Notes: generated by a model from the sequence alone, not told the origin. A DNA stretch of 64,000 bases from Cycloclasticus sp. symbiont of Bathymodiolus heckerae (GCA_002101235.1 LWTL01000123.1:62001-126000), one strand, 5' to 3'. Shown: positions 17,150 to 26,395, counted from the first letter of the stretch. Translations and numbers: made by a program.

Positions 17150-17883
17150 TGGCTTTGCGAAAACATATATTGCAAGCCTTGCAAAACAAGATCATTTTTC
17201 ACGTGGGCTGAGCTGCCCAACCCATCCGCCAATGTATTTGCATGCCCACCGGTCAATACCACTGTAATATCTTGCTGGTACTCTTCTTTCATTTTGAGCA
17301 CTTTAGCTTGCACGAAAGACTGCAACATAAACTCAATACCAAACACGACCGCTTCACTTGTACACTCGCCTAGTTGCCCCGTTCTTGTTACATCACCTAC
17401 CTTTATCTTCTGCGTGCTAGACAATAAACTACGCCGCATCAAGGCCGCTCCTGGAACAATAAAGCCACCTAAATGCCGACCGTTCCCCAATATAAAGTCC
17501 ATTGTCATTGCTGTCCCACTATCCACAATACAAAGCATCCCTTTGTATTGGTGATGCGCAGCAATAAGCGCCAACCAACGATCCACGCCTAACTGATTGG
17601 GCTTTGCATAGACATTAACCACCCCACAAGACTCAGCGGTACTTTCCACAAACTTAGGTTCTGGCTGTTGATATTGTTTAGCCCATTGCAACAAGTCATC
17701 AGCAAAGTCATTAGAACCAACGCTAGAAACATAGATGCCTGAAAGGCAATGCTCCGACACATCAGTCAATGCATCGCTAATCGATAACTCATTACAGGAA
17801 GTTCCTTCGTTTAACACCATGGAACCATCAAGCACCTGCCATTTGAGCGCCGTATTTCCTCGGTCTATATACAATTGAGGCAT
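17146..17883 (-). CDS. coaX: type III pantothenate kinase CoaX
   Basis: Phosphorylates pantothenate in the first step of coenzyme A synthesis. The 245-residue ASKHA-fold protein has the N-terminal phosphate loop LYIDRGNTALKW (4-15), VDRWLALIAA, and the DSGTAMTMDFI and GGFIVPGAALMRRSL motifs. The first loop normally reads D-x-G-N-T, which is kept here. Its start is directly after the birA stop, and its own stop overlaps the SPOR gene start. Confidence 0.93.
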   Translation of the reverse strand: MPQLYIDRGNTALKWQVLDGSMVLNEGTSCNELSISDALTDVSEHCLSGIYVSSVGSNDFADDLLQWAKQYQQPEPKFVESTAESCGVVNVYAKPNQLGVDRWLALIAAHHQYKGMLCIVDSGTAMTMDFILGNGRHLGGFIVPGAALMRRSLLSSTQKIKVGDVTRTGQLGECTSEAVVFGIEFMLQSFVQAKVLKMKEEYQQDITVVLTGGHANTLADGLGSSAHVKNDLVLQGLQYMFSQSQ

Positions 17884-17884
17884 C

Positions 17885-18880
17885 TTAATTATCGTCCAAT
17901 CTCAAGCTCACCTCACCAGACACCACCAATTGAATATCACCGTTAGGTTTTAATAACTGCAATTCTCCGTTTCGTGTAATACCTTGGGCTATACCCTGCT
18001 CACACGCTTTCCCAGAAATAATTCGAACCGCCTTGCCTCGGTAACAATCAAATTCATTCCATTCTTTAAGGTATGGCAACAAACCTTGATCCTCATAACT
18101 ACCTAATACACTTAAAACTTCCGTCATTAACGCAGCCACTAACTTATTTCTACCCATTGGTGCTCCGTAAGCTTGACACACATCAGTCCATGGCTGATCT
18201 ATATCGTTAGACGCTTGCTTGCTCATTTGATAGTTAATACCTATGCCAATAATTGCAGTGTAGCCACCCTGGCTTTCACCTTGAATTTCAACCAAAATAC
18301 CGCCCAGCTTTTTACCCTGCCATAAAATATCATTTGGCCACTTCAACCCATGCCCTGTTAAACCTAATGATTTCAGTGCATGGCACACTGCTACGCCGCA
18401 AGCCAAACTCAAGCCAGACAAACTAGAAATGCCACTTTTGAAATTCCAAACGAAGGACATATATATATTCTGCCCATAAGGGGATACCCATGTTTTGCCC
18501 AAACGCCCACGGCCCAATGTTTGCATTTCAGCCATGCAAATAGCCCCATTAACCAGAGGCATTAAACTATTTTTCTGAGCGAGATATTGGTTAGTTGAGG
18601 GGCAAACATCAAGTACTTCTAAGTGTTGAAGTAACGCCTTTCTATCTATCGGCAAGTGCGAAGTGATTTTTTCTTTATCCAATAATTCTATTGGAAATTT
18701 AAGACGAGTCCCCTTTCCTTTAACCGCATGAAACTCAAAGCCTGCAGCCTCTAACGTCTTAACGTAATTCCAGATGGATGCACGACTAACATCTAATTCA
18801 TCCGCTAATTGTTGACCCGAAAAGAATTGACCTTGAGCCAACCGTTGAATCATTTTTCTTTGTACCTGAGACAATTCCAT
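17885..18880 (-). CDS. birA: biotin-protein ligase / biotin operon repressor BirA
   Basis: 331 residues. The N-terminal winged helix (GQFFSGQQLADELDVSRASI, about 17-36) indicates the two-function BirA, which attaches biotin to carboxylase carriers and represses bio genes. The ligase domain shows GRGRLGKTWVSPYGQNIYMS, KWPNDILWQGKKLGGILVE, and a small C-terminal SH3-like domain. No biotin synthesis genes are in the window. It heads birA-coaX-SPOR. Confidence 0.94.
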   Translation of the reverse strand: MELSQVQRKMIQRLAQGQFFSGQQLADELDVSRASIWNYVKTLEAAGFEFHAVKGKGTRLKFPIELLDKEKITSHLPIDRKALLQHLEVLDVCPSTNQYLAQKNSLMPLVNGAICMAEMQTLGRGRLGKTWVSPYGQNIYMSFVWNFKSGISSLSGLSLACGVAVCHALKSLGLTGHGLKWPNDILWQGKKLGGILVEIQGESQGGYTAIIGIGINYQMSKQASNDIDQPWTDVCQAYGAPMGRNKLVAALMTEVLSVLGSYEDQGLLPYLKEWNEFDCYRGKAVRIISGKACEQGIAQGITRNGELQLLKPNGDIQLVVSGEVSLRLDDN

Positions 18881-18946
18881 TAAAAAAGCATAACAGCTTC
18901 ATAGCCACTGCTAAAGATACGCACTTAATAAAATAAACTTTTAGTC

Positions 18947-19519
18947 TTATTCGCTACTTTCGCGAATCTCGTTCATTTGCTTTTTAACCACATGGCGAAT
19001 CAATAAATCTCTATCTCCATCCGTTAACTGACTGTACTCAACAGCAACCCTGAACTTCTCACCTTCAGGCTTACAAGACACAATTTCTGAAAACGTTTTT
19101 ATAGTCGCTAATGAGGGCATTAAGATAAACTTAATTTCTAAACGCGCCCCCACATCTAACAATTCATCCGTAGTGAACGAGACGCCTGAACCACTAATGT
19201 TGACCGGCTGCGTGCTCTTCACAAAAAGAGCATCACTCGCCATCATCATATGATGTGCCAATAAATTTATTTTAGCTTCAATAAACGAAAAATAGCGAGC
19301 CACTTCTGGAGATTCTTTTTCCACATGACGAAGATGTATTCGAGACACATCATTCATTTTTTCTAACTCATTCACTAAAGATAATGGTGCATTGTCGTTA
19401 ACTTTTAGAGCATCCCCGCTTCGCTTAACCTCATCGTCAGACATCAAACGATATGTTAACGCGACCTCGTCATTTATTCTAAAAAAACCTCTACGTTCTA
19501 AGCCTTCTTCTTGACTCAT
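18947..19519 (-). CDS. PilZ-domain protein
   Basis: 190 residues. The N-terminus has ERRGFFRINDEVALTYRL, and the C-terminal part, including NISGSGVSFTTDELLDVGARLEI (about 108-130), is a PilZ-like barrel. PilZ domains bind cyclic di-GMP through an R-x-x-x-R and D/N-x-S-x-x-G pair; NISGSG fits the second. Its ATG overlaps the pomB stop (ATGA), so it is cotranscribed with pomAB and could link c-di-GMP to flagellar motor function, as YcgR does. That role is inference. Confidence 0.78.
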   Translation of the reverse strand: MSQEEGLERRGFFRINDEVALTYRLMSDDEVKRSGDALKVNDNAPLSLVNELEKMNDVSRIHLRHVEKESPEVARYFSFIEAKINLLAHHMMMASDALFVKSTQPVNISGSGVSFTTDELLDVGARLEIKFILMPSLATIKTFSEIVSCKPEGEKFRVAVEYSQLTDGDRDLLIRHVVKKQMNEIRESSE

Positions 19520-20445
19520 TGCTGCCTCATTACATCTAAGATAGGGTCGCCTAAATCTTGCGGCATTTCGCCCTGTGTCAAAATAATTTCCACACGCCTG
19601 TTCAACGCTCTATTCTCAGGCGTTTCATTATCAGCCAAAGGCACTGTATCTGCGTGCCCTTCAATAACTAACCTGCTTTCGTCTACCGAACCATCGGTCA
19701 ACATCGTTTGCGCAACCGTTACAGCTCGCGCTGCTGACAACTCCCAGTTAGAGCGATACAAACCTGCTTTGATCGGAATGTTATCCGTATGTCCCGCTAT
19801 CGTCACAGTGCCTGCACTGCCATTTACAACCGCTGTGATTTTATCCATTATCGGTAAAAATTCGGGGTTAAATTCTGCGCTTCCCGATGAGAAAGAACCG
19901 TTTTCATGAATCCTAATCACAACACGCGCAAGGTCGGTTTCAACGCTGATCATGTTTTCTTCAACCTCTTCAACCATGAACTCTTTGATTTCTTCCGCTA
20001 ACTCTATCGCTTCTGCGATCTTTTGCTCTGTCGCCTCTACATACTCTGTAATGATTTGTGCTTTTGCCTGAATTTCTTCTGATTTATCGGCTTGTTCTTG
20101 CTTCTTTTCTTCTGACTCAGAATTAGAGTCTTTACCTAAAAACTCTTGCTCATGGGACGTTGTTTGCTGTCGAACCTCGTCCAAAATAGTAGGGGCACCC
20201 GCTGCTGGACTAAAGTGTTGCGCGACGACACTAGTGCCTTTTACAACTTCATATGCAATCACTTGGCGCTGCACACCAAACGCATCATTTAACGATTCTG
20301 CCATTTTTTTAAAACGATTGGCGTCCATTGTTGCCATAGATAATAGCAATACAAAGAAACACATCAACAATGACATTAGATCTGCAAACGTACCCATCCA
20401 CGCAGGGAGACCGTCTACGCATTTAGGGCAATCATCATCACTCAT
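19516..20445 (-). CDS. pomB: flagellar stator protein PomB/MotB
   Basis: 309 residues. The N-terminal segment PAWMGTFADLMSLLMCFFVL has the ion-binding Asp (the D of FADLMSLLM) in the single membrane helix and matches sodium-type PomB more than MotB. A long acidic coiled linker follows, then an OmpA-like peptidoglycan-binding domain with AGHTDNIPIKAGLYRSNWELSAAR and a repeated EGHADTVPLADNETPENRALNRRVEI. It anchors the stator to the cell wall. It is the second gene of pomA-pomB-PilZ. Confidence 0.9.
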   Translation of the reverse strand: MSDDDCPKCVDGLPAWMGTFADLMSLLMCFFVLLLSMATMDANRFKKMAESLNDAFGVQRQVIAYEVVKGTSVVAQHFSPAAGAPTILDEVRQQTTSHEQEFLGKDSNSESEEKKQEQADKSEEIQAKAQIITEYVEATEQKIAEAIELAEEIKEFMVEEVEENMISVETDLARVVIRIHENGSFSSGSAEFNPEFLPIMDKITAVVNGSAGTVTIAGHTDNIPIKAGLYRSNWELSAARAVTVAQTMLTDGSVDESRLVIEGHADTVPLADNETPENRALNRRVEIILTQGEMPQDLGDPILDVMRQQ

Positions 20446-20469
20446 GTTTTCTTATCTTCTTGCATAGAG

Positions 20470-21243
20470 TTACTCAGCTACTTCTTGCTCACCAACAGCT
20501 GAACGTTTGCTTTCTGGAAGATATGTTTTTAGCAGTGTTTCTAAAACCCGCGGATTCATCCCTTCTTGAATACTTTGAACCGTTTCAAGAATAAGCGCTT
20601 TGTTAAGCCGCTCGTTATTACAAATACTCGCAAGCTTTGCCGACATCGGTAACGCAAAAGCATTCGCAATAACCGCACCATACAATGTAGTTAACAATGC
20701 CACCGCCATAGCCGGCCCAATAGCCGCTGGATCAGCCATATTCGCTAACATTTGCACCAAACCAACCAACGTACCAATCATGCCCATTGCAGGCGCCATG
20801 TCACCTACGGACTTCCACATGGTTTGACCCACTTCATGACGAGCAATAGCTAAATCCATATCGCGGCTGAGTAACTTTTGAACCATGGCTGCATCGTGCC
20901 CATCGACACAGAGACTTAAACCACGTTTAAGGAATTCATTATCGACTTCTTGATCTTCCAGCGCTAACAAACCATTCTTTCGCGCTATATCGGCTAGTTC
21001 TACAGCCTTCTCAATCAAGGCAATAGGGTTATCATTCTTGTTCATAAAGGCTTTTATCGCGACCTTAAATGAACCTAGGAATTCAGGGATCGACAGCTGC
21101 ATGAGTGTCACCATGAACGTACCAATAACAACAATCAGGATGGATGGAACATCCACAAACATCATGACATCGCCACCCGTTGCGATAGCAGCAATAATAA
21201 TATCTAACCCACCTATAAAACCTATGATCGTTGCAAAATCCAA
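20470..21243 (-). CDS. pomA: flagellar stator protein PomA/MotA
   Basis: 257 residues, with four membrane helices. MDFATIIGFIGG at the start and GDMAPAMGMIGTLVGLVQML in TM3 and the following ALLTTLYGAVIANAF in TM4 match PomA, the stator channel subunit. The start is TTG at 21243, supported by AAAGGG seven bases upstream and by alignment with known PomA starts; no in-frame ATG fits. With PomB it forms a probably sodium-driven stator. A sigma-28-like promoter lies about 40 bp upstream. Confidence 0.9.
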   Translation of the reverse strand: MDFATIIGFIGGLDIIIAAIATGGDVMMFVDVPSILIVVIGTFMVTLMQLSIPEFLGSFKVAIKAFMNKNDNPIALIEKAVELADIARKNGLLALEDQEVDNEFLKRGLSLCVDGHDAAMVQKLLSRDMDLAIARHEVGQTMWKSVGDMAPAMGMIGTLVGLVQMLANMADPAAIGPAMAVALLTTLYGAVIANAFALPMSAKLASICNNERLNKALILETVQSIQEGMNPRVLETLLKTYLPESKRSAVGEQEVAE

Positions 21244-21284
21244 AACACTACCCTTTAATTATTAACCTTAGCCGTTACCGTACA

Positions 21285-21312
21285 TAATCGGCAATACAGT
21301 GCTAAAACTTTA
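21285..21312 (-). promoter_or_regulatory. candidate sigma-28 (FliA) promoter of pomA
   Basis: On the minus strand TAAAGTTT (21312-21305) and GCCGATTA (21292-21285) match 8/8 and 7/8 of the FliA consensus TAAAGTTT-N11-GCCGATAA, with a 12-bp spacer, one longer than usual. The predicted mRNA start is about 35 bases before the pomA TTG. Confidence 0.7.
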
Positions 21313-21448
21313 GCAGATATAATCCTTATTGATAGAGGTGCATCAAAAAATGATGCTTTTCTCCATAAACAAACACCATCGCCTCACCTTACGCCCCCTT
21401 CTCAGCCCACTAATGTAGAACACTCTTACACCAAACAGAATTCATACT

Positions 21449-22699
21449 CTAGCCAAAAAAAGCTTTAAGAATATAGAAGAAAATAATTGCGAGCACGCCA
21501 CCGATTGGTAAGGTGATGACCCACGACATAAAGATTCCACGTACAACATCCATATTAATGGATGAAATACCACGCGCCATACCCACGCCCAATACCGCAC
21601 CTACCATCGTATGTGTCGTTGAAATAGGCATACCCATGCCTGAAGCTAGCACAACTGTCGATGCCGCTGACAGCGTGCAACAAAAGCCACGGCTCGGTGT
21701 TAGTTCTGTGATTTTAGTGCCCACTGTTTCCATAACTTTCCGACCATACATCGCCAACCCTAAAACAATACCCACACCACCCACAAACAATATCCAAATC
21801 GGCAAAGGTGAGTTTTGCGATAACTCGCCAGACATAACAATACTGTTAATCGCTGCCAGAGGACCGATGGCATTGGCGACATCGTTTGAACCATGTGCAA
21901 ATGCCATGGCGCATGCTGTTAAGACCATCAATGCACCAAATATTTTTTCCACATTAGCGTAATGAAAATCTTTATCTGCATCAGGATCAAACTTAACTCG
22001 ACTCACCATGTACTTACCTAATATGGTAATTAACGCACCGCACACAGTCGCAGCGATTAATGACTCACCCATCGATAAATCAAGTCCTACGTGTTTCAGG
22101 CCTTTCATAATAGTCACAAGCGCCAAAATAAAGCCTACTAGAAACACATAGTAATGCACATATTTTCTAGCGTTTTCCAGTGGTTTTTCAGTATCTAAAA
22201 TAAGCTTTTGAATTGAACGAAACAACATAAACGCAATGACGCCAGCTAATAACGGCGAGGTCACCCAGCTCATCACAATGGTACCCAGCTTACCCCAATA
22301 CACAGCATTCATACCCATGCCAACTATCGCAAAACCGACGATAGAACCGACGATAGAATGCGTTGTAGACACCGGCCAACCTTTCATAGAAGCAATCAGT
22401 AACCACGTGCCGGCCGCCAATAAAGCAGCCAACATGCCGAAGACTAGTATCTCAGGTGTAGCGCCAAGGCCGCTCACATCCACGATGCCTTTACGAATAG
22501 TAGACGTTACTTGACCACCCGCTAAAATAGCCCCAGCAAATTCAAAAATACCGGCAATAATAACCGCCTGCTTAACCGTAATAGCTTTAGAGCCTACTGA
22601 TGTTGCCATGGCATTTGCCACATCATTAGCGCCAATACCCCACGCCATAAACAAACCAAAAATAACCGCTAAAACTAAATAAGTTGTTCCATAGTCCAT
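21449..22699 (-). CDS. pit: PiT-family inorganic phosphate transporter
   Basis: 416 residues, about ten membrane helices. The duplicated PiT signature appears as WGIGANDVANAMATSVGSKA near the N-terminus and FAHGSNDVANAIGPLA in the second half, and each half also has a PVSTTHSIVGS / PISTTHTMVGA motif. This is a low-affinity, proton- or sodium-coupled phosphate carrier in the inner membrane. The DUF47 gene precedes it by 12 bp, a common pairing, so they form one operon on the minus strand. Confidence 0.93.
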   Translation of the reverse strand: MDYGTTYLVLAVIFGLFMAWGIGANDVANAMATSVGSKAITVKQAVIIAGIFEFAGAILAGGQVTSTIRKGIVDVSGLGATPEILVFGMLAALLAAGTWLLIASMKGWPVSTTHSIVGSIVGFAIVGMGMNAVYWGKLGTIVMSWVTSPLLAGVIAFMLFRSIQKLILDTEKPLENARKYVHYYVFLVGFILALVTIMKGLKHVGLDLSMGESLIAATVCGALITILGKYMVSRVKFDPDADKDFHYANVEKIFGALMVLTACAMAFAHGSNDVANAIGPLAAINSIVMSGELSQNSPLPIWILFVGGVGIVLGLAMYGRKVMETVGTKITELTPSRGFCCTLSAASTVVLASGMGMPISTTHTMVGAVLGVGMARGISSINMDVVRGIFMSWVITLPIGGVLAIIFFYILKAFFG

Positions 22700-22711
22700 C
22701 GTTAAACCCTC

Positions 22712-23392
22712 TTACTTAGCTAACATTTGCTGGAAACGACGACCAACACGCTCAGCATCATCTGCAATTTCTGCAATTGATTCAATCACGCGGTACATAA
22801 ACATCACATCAACGGCGTATAAATCACGCTCAACAGCAAATAGAGCGGCTCTCAAATCCACTTGCATCCGATCCGTTGTTGATTCCAGTTCGTCCAACTC
22901 AATCAACATGGCCTCCACAACCCTTACTTCATGTCCTCTAAAGCCTGTTTCTACTAATTCATCAAGTTCGTTCACTACTTTCAATGCTTGATTACATGTC
23001 GCAACCGTTGCTTTTACTAGCTTTAGCGCACTTTCATTGGCTGCTTCAGGAAATTGAAGCTTACGTCCCACAATAATACCGGCGATATCTCTTGCTCTGT
23101 TTGCCAACATGTCCTGAACTCGCAAAGCGTCTAATAAATCTTGACGCTCGATCGGCATAAACAAACCCGTTGGCAAATGCTCACGCAAGAAGTGTTTCTT
23201 ATCGTCTGCTTTTTGCTCCAGCTCCGCCATTTCATAATACGTTTTTTCAACCGCGCCAGTATCACCACGGCTCATCGATTCAAATAAATCAACCAATTTA
23301 GACACACACTCATCCACTAATGTCATATGTTCTTGCAAAGGCGCAACAGGCGAAGCGCCAAATAAGCCTGAAAGATAATTTTTAGTAGCCAT
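22712..23392 (-). CDS. DUF47 / PhoU-like phosphate transport regulator
   Basis: 226 residues, mostly helical, of the TIGR00153/DUF47 family, which is related to PhoU. NYLSGLFGASPVAPLQEHM at the N-terminus is a typical start, so ATG 23392 is used although the frame stays open to a GTG at 23467. DUF47 proteins lie beside Pit transporters and are thought to modulate phosphate uptake; the mechanism is not established. A strong hairpin occurs in its leader. Confidence 0.87.
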   Translation of the reverse strand: MATKNYLSGLFGASPVAPLQEHMTLVDECVSKLVDLFESMSRGDTGAVEKTYYEMAELEQKADDKKHFLREHLPTGLFMPIERQDLLDALRVQDMLANRARDIAGIIVGRKLQFPEAANESALKLVKATVATCNQALKVVNELDELVETGFRGHEVRVVEAMLIELDELESTTDRMQVDLRAALFAVERDLYAVDVMFMYRVIESIAEIADDAERVGRRFQQMLAK

Positions 23393-23414
23393 GTGTTTAC
23401 TCTGTATTCGAAAA

Positions 23415-23448
23415 TTGGCATTTTGCACCAATCCATTGGCAATGCCAA
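23415..23448 (-). promoter_or_regulatory. hairpin in the leader of the DUF47-pit operon
   Basis: TTGGCATT and AATGCCAA form perfect 8-bp arms around an inner CCAAT-CC-ATTGG hairpin, ending 23 bp before the DUF47 start. It has no trailing T-run on the coding strand, so it is not a terminator. It may be an RNA structure or a protein site. Confidence 0.4.
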
Positions 23449-23476
23449 ACCTTTTAATTTTCTCCACGCATAAAAA

Positions 23477-23500
23477 AGCCTAGGCATTATGCCTAGGCTC
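23477..23500 (-). terminator. terminator after the porin gene
   Basis: Stem AGCCTAGGCAT/ATGCCTAGGCT followed on the minus strand by a run of six T. It separates the phosphate porin gene from the DUF47-pit operon. Confidence 0.88.
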
Positions 23501-23548
23501 ATTAAAATAATAACTTAACGCTTTCGTAACGCTATGAAATAGCTCGAT

Positions 23549-24733
23549 TTAGAACTTAGCTTTTAGATCAATCTGCCATGTATCTGAATCCAAGTCACCG
23601 TTTAATTTTCCAACCTCAGAATCAATATACGTTGTTGCTACACTGAAGTTTTTATCAATTGTATAAGCTAATTTCCAACGACTGCCTTTTGAATCAGTGC
23701 GACCGCCAGCAAAATCAGAGTCATTAAATGCGCCATTTACTGCATTTAGCTCTGTATCACGGTAGTCATAACTAGCTTTCCAAGCACCTACTTTAGTTTG
23801 CACGCCGAGTAACCATGCAGTATCTTCGCTTTTATTAACGCCATCCGCATCATCATTCACTACATACTGGCCGTAAAACTTAAGTGGTAAAGGCGCTTTC
23901 ACACTGACAGAACCAAACACTTCCTGCATACCAAATTTTGTGGAATCATTACCACCACCGAATGTAAAGGCTCCCGCTTTATTTTGATCATAATCGTAAA
24001 GGCTGGCACCCAACATTGCTTTTGCTCCTGCCACGTCAAATTTAGCCACTAACTGAGCAAATTGCATTGTATTATCTTCGTCAAAGCTGTAACCATCAAT
24101 ATCATCCAGCACAAAATGTCCTACAGAACCTATAACTTTCGCCCCACCTAACTCTGTTGTATAACGTAATGCCGCACCTTCTGGATTAACATCGCTATCC
24201 CAAACCAATGCACCTGAAACGGTTTCCCATGGTTGCGCTATTTTACCGCCCATAAGTTCTAAGCCTTGCACAGGCTGCCAGTTGATATAAGCTCTGTCAA
24301 AGTACACCGCGTCATTTTCAAATCCATCGCCCATTGTTTCATTGGTTGATGTTGCACCACCTGCCGAAGCCATCCTAACGCCTGCTTGAACGTTATCAGT
24401 CACTGCACCTTCTATTGCAATACGTGCACGGTAGCGCTGACGGTCTTCACGGCTTGAAGAACCATTCGTGTCATTACGAAACTCTTGACGCAAACGCAAG
24501 TCACCTTTGACTTTAAGCTTTCCTGCCCATGCCATTTTCTTTAATAATGCTGACGACTCTGAAGGAGCGTCTGATTTTGCTAATAACTCGTTATATTGGC
24601 TTACTGAAATAGAGCCATTTGCTTTCAATATATCCAGTAATTCTTTATCTGCTGCAAAAGCAACTGAAGACATACTCAGTGCTGCACCCATTAATGTGGC
24701 TTTTACCGCCACTGATAATTTATTTTGTTTCAT
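23549..24733 (-). CDS. phosphate-selective porin (OprO/OprP family)
   Basis: 394 residues. A signal peptide ends at VAFA-ADK. A short helical SHOCT-like segment (LLDILKANGSISVSQYNELL) is followed by a beta-barrel from about residue 70, with LKVKGDLRLRQEFRND and a C-terminal IDLKAKF ending in aromatic Phe. The family comprises trimeric outer-membrane channels for phosphate or polyphosphate. A three-unit Pho box upstream and the adjacent phoU-pst operon support the phosphate role. Flanked by terminators, it is a single-gene unit. Confidence 0.87.
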   Translation of the reverse strand: MKQNKLSVAVKATLMGAALSMSSVAFAADKELLDILKANGSISVSQYNELLAKSDAPSESSALLKKMAWAGKLKVKGDLRLRQEFRNDTNGSSSREDRQRYRARIAIEGAVTDNVQAGVRMASAGGATSTNETMGDGFENDAVYFDRAYINWQPVQGLELMGGKIAQPWETVSGALVWDSDVNPEGAALRYTTELGGAKVIGSVGHFVLDDIDGYSFDEDNTMQFAQLVAKFDVAGAKAMLGASLYDYDQNKAGAFTFGGGNDSTKFGMQEVFGSVSVKAPLPLKFYGQYVVNDDADGVNKSEDTAWLLGVQTKVGAWKASYDYRDTELNAVNGAFNDSDFAGGRTDSKGSRWKLAYTIDKNFSVATTYIDSEVGKLNGDLDSDTWQIDLKAKF

Positions 24734-24795
24734 TTTTTAGTCCCTACAATTAATAATTTGTTGTTTTTAAAGCAAGGGCATTCTAAAAATTTCAC

Positions 24796-24824
24796 ATGAC
24801 AGTTTTGTGACAAAACGATGACAA
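24796..24824 (-). promoter_or_regulatory. Pho box upstream of the porin gene
   Basis: On the minus strand three direct units with 11-bp spacing: TTGTCAT, TTGTCAC and CTGTCAT, separated by CGTT and AAAA. This fits the PhoB consensus of CTGTCAT repeats with A/T-rich 4-bp gaps. It lies about 60 bp before the porin start. Confidence 0.9.
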
Positions 24825-24845
24825 TTGTTGTTTATTTCAGACAAT

Positions 24846-24873
24846 AAAAAAGCCCGTTACAAAACGGGCTTTT
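24846..24873 (-). terminator. terminator after phoU
   Basis: Stem AGCCCGTT/AACGGGCT with a 4-nt loop, then a T-run on the minus strand, 22 bp after the phoU stop. It ends the pstS/pstCAB-phoU transcript before the porin promoter. Confidence 0.9.
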
Positions 24874-24894
24874 AAAACACACTAAAACTACAGC

Positions 24895-25596
24895 TTACTC
24901 AATATGCGCTTCCAACTCAGACATTTCGATATGCCTTACATCCTTGCCTTTAACCAAATAAATCACGTATTCACAAATATTGCAGGAACGATCACCAATA
25001 CGCTCTAACGCTCTTGCTGACCATAATAAATCAATAGAAGCCGGTATTTTTCGAGGGTCTTCCATCATGTGGGTAATTTGCTGGCGCGTCAGGTTCTCAT
25101 AATCTTTATCCACTTTCTGATCTAAACCAATCACTTCAAACGCTTCTTCTATATCTTTGCGAGCAAAGGCATCTAAGCTTCTATTGAGCATTTCTTTAAC
25201 GCGTGTTGCTAATTGCTCCATGCTGTCAAATTGATCTGGCAGTGCGCCGCGTTCAGAAATATCAATGGCTTGGCGTGCTATACGCTTGGCCTCATCACCC
25301 ATGCGTTCTAAGTCATTGGTTGTCTTAATAATCGCCATAATAAGGCGCAAATCGGTTGCCGTAGGTTGGCGCATAACAATAATTCGATTACACATTTCAT
25401 CGATACTGACATCAAATGTATTCACCTTTACATCGTCGGCGATTACATTTTCAGCCATTGTTTTATCGCTCGTTAACAACGCAGTCACAGCAAGATCAAG
25501 CTGTTGCAAAACTAGCCCGCCCATATTCAATACGCTACTGGTTACAGCGGCAATTTCTTCATCAAATTTGTGTGAAATATGTTTTCTTGTATTCAT
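24895..25596 (-). CDS. phoU: phosphate signalling protein PhoU
   Basis: 233 residues from ATG 25596, chosen because AAGGAG lies seven bases upstream; the frame is open further to 25623. Two three-helix repeats carry the metal-binding signatures TNDLERMGDEAKRIA (about 100-114) and ARALERIGDRSCNICE (about 200-215). PhoU couples the Pst transporter to PhoR and keeps the Pho regulon off when phosphate is plentiful. It is the last gene of the pstC-A-B-phoU run, 10 bp after pstB. Confidence 0.96.
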   Translation of the reverse strand: MNTRKHISHKFDEEIAAVTSSVLNMGGLVLQQLDLAVTALLTSDKTMAENVIADDVKVNTFDVSIDEMCNRIIVMRQPTATDLRLIMAIIKTTNDLERMGDEAKRIARQAIDISERGALPDQFDSMEQLATRVKEMLNRSLDAFARKDIEEAFEVIGLDQKVDKDYENLTRQQITHMMEDPRKIPASIDLLWSARALERIGDRSCNICEYVIYLVKGKDVRHIEMSELEAHIE

Positions 25597-25606
25597 TGCT
25601 TTCTCC

Positions 25607-26392
25607 TTAACCGAAACGACCACTAATGTAGTCTTCCGTTTGTTTTTTTGATGGCTTCATGAAAATATTATCCGTTTGGCCGTACTCAATCATTTCGCCT
25701 AAGTACATAAAACCTGTGTAGTCTGAAATTCTCGCTGCTTGCTGCATATTGTGCGTAACGATACAAATACTGTATTTTTCCCGTAACTCCGAGATCATTT
25801 CCTCAATCGCTAACGTGGAAATAGGGTCTAACGCACTGGTCGGCTCATCAAACAAAATAACTTCTGGCTTTAACGCAATCGCTCGCGCAATACATAAACG
25901 TTGTTGCTGTCCACCACTCAAGCCACGCGCATCATCATTCAAACGGTCCTTTACTTCGTTCCACAACGCAGCATCATGCAGGGACTGCTCCACAACGTCT
26001 TGTAACGCCGCTCTTTTTTTCACACCAGACAATCTTAATCCATATGCAATATTTTCAAAAATCGTCATTGGGAATGGCGTCGGCTTCTGGAAAATCATTC
26101 CCACACGTTGGCGTAAGCGAATCATCTCTGCTTCACTCTTCAACGTTAAAATATCCGTATATCCCTTCTTATCAGAGTCTAGTAAGTTAATAACCCCGTC
26201 GTATTGATGCCCTGGATACAAGTCATGAATGCGGTTCATCGCTCGCAATAATGTTGATTTCCCACAGCCACTTGGACCAATCAACGCTGTTACTTTATTT
26301 TTTTCAACCGGTAGTGAAATATTCTGTAACGAAGGGGCTGGCGCACCACTATAGGTGAACGTTAAATCTTGAACATCCATCATGTTTTTCAT
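25607..26392 (-). CDS. pstB: phosphate ABC transporter ATPase PstB
   Basis: 261 residues. Walker A is GPSGCGKST (about 39-47), the Q-loop is FQKPTPFP, the ABC signature is [14 protein letters not shown], and Walker B is [12 protein letters not shown], followed by [18 protein letters not shown] after Walker A is typical of PstB. It powers the PstCA permease. The start ATG 26392 is 3 bp after pstA. Confidence 0.97.
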   Translation of the reverse strand: MKNMMDVQDLTFTYSGAPAPSLQNISLPVEKNKVTALIGPSGCGKSTLLRAMNRIHDLYPGHQYDGVINLLDSDKKGYTDILTLKSEAEMIRLRQRVGMIFQKPTPFPMTIFENIAYGLRLSGVKKRAALQDVVEQSLHDAALWNEVKDRLNDDARGLSGGQQQRLCIARAIALKPEVILFDEPTSALDPISTLAIEEMISELREKYSICIVTHNMQQAARISDYTGFMYLGEMIEYGQTDNIFMKPSKKQTEDYISGRFG

Positions 26393-26395
26393 TGA

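Noticed and set aside
21340-21360. Hairpin GCATCA-AAAAA-TGATGC followed by TTTT
   Set aside because: It reads as a terminator only on the plus strand, where no gene ends. The stem is short and A/T-rich; likely chance.
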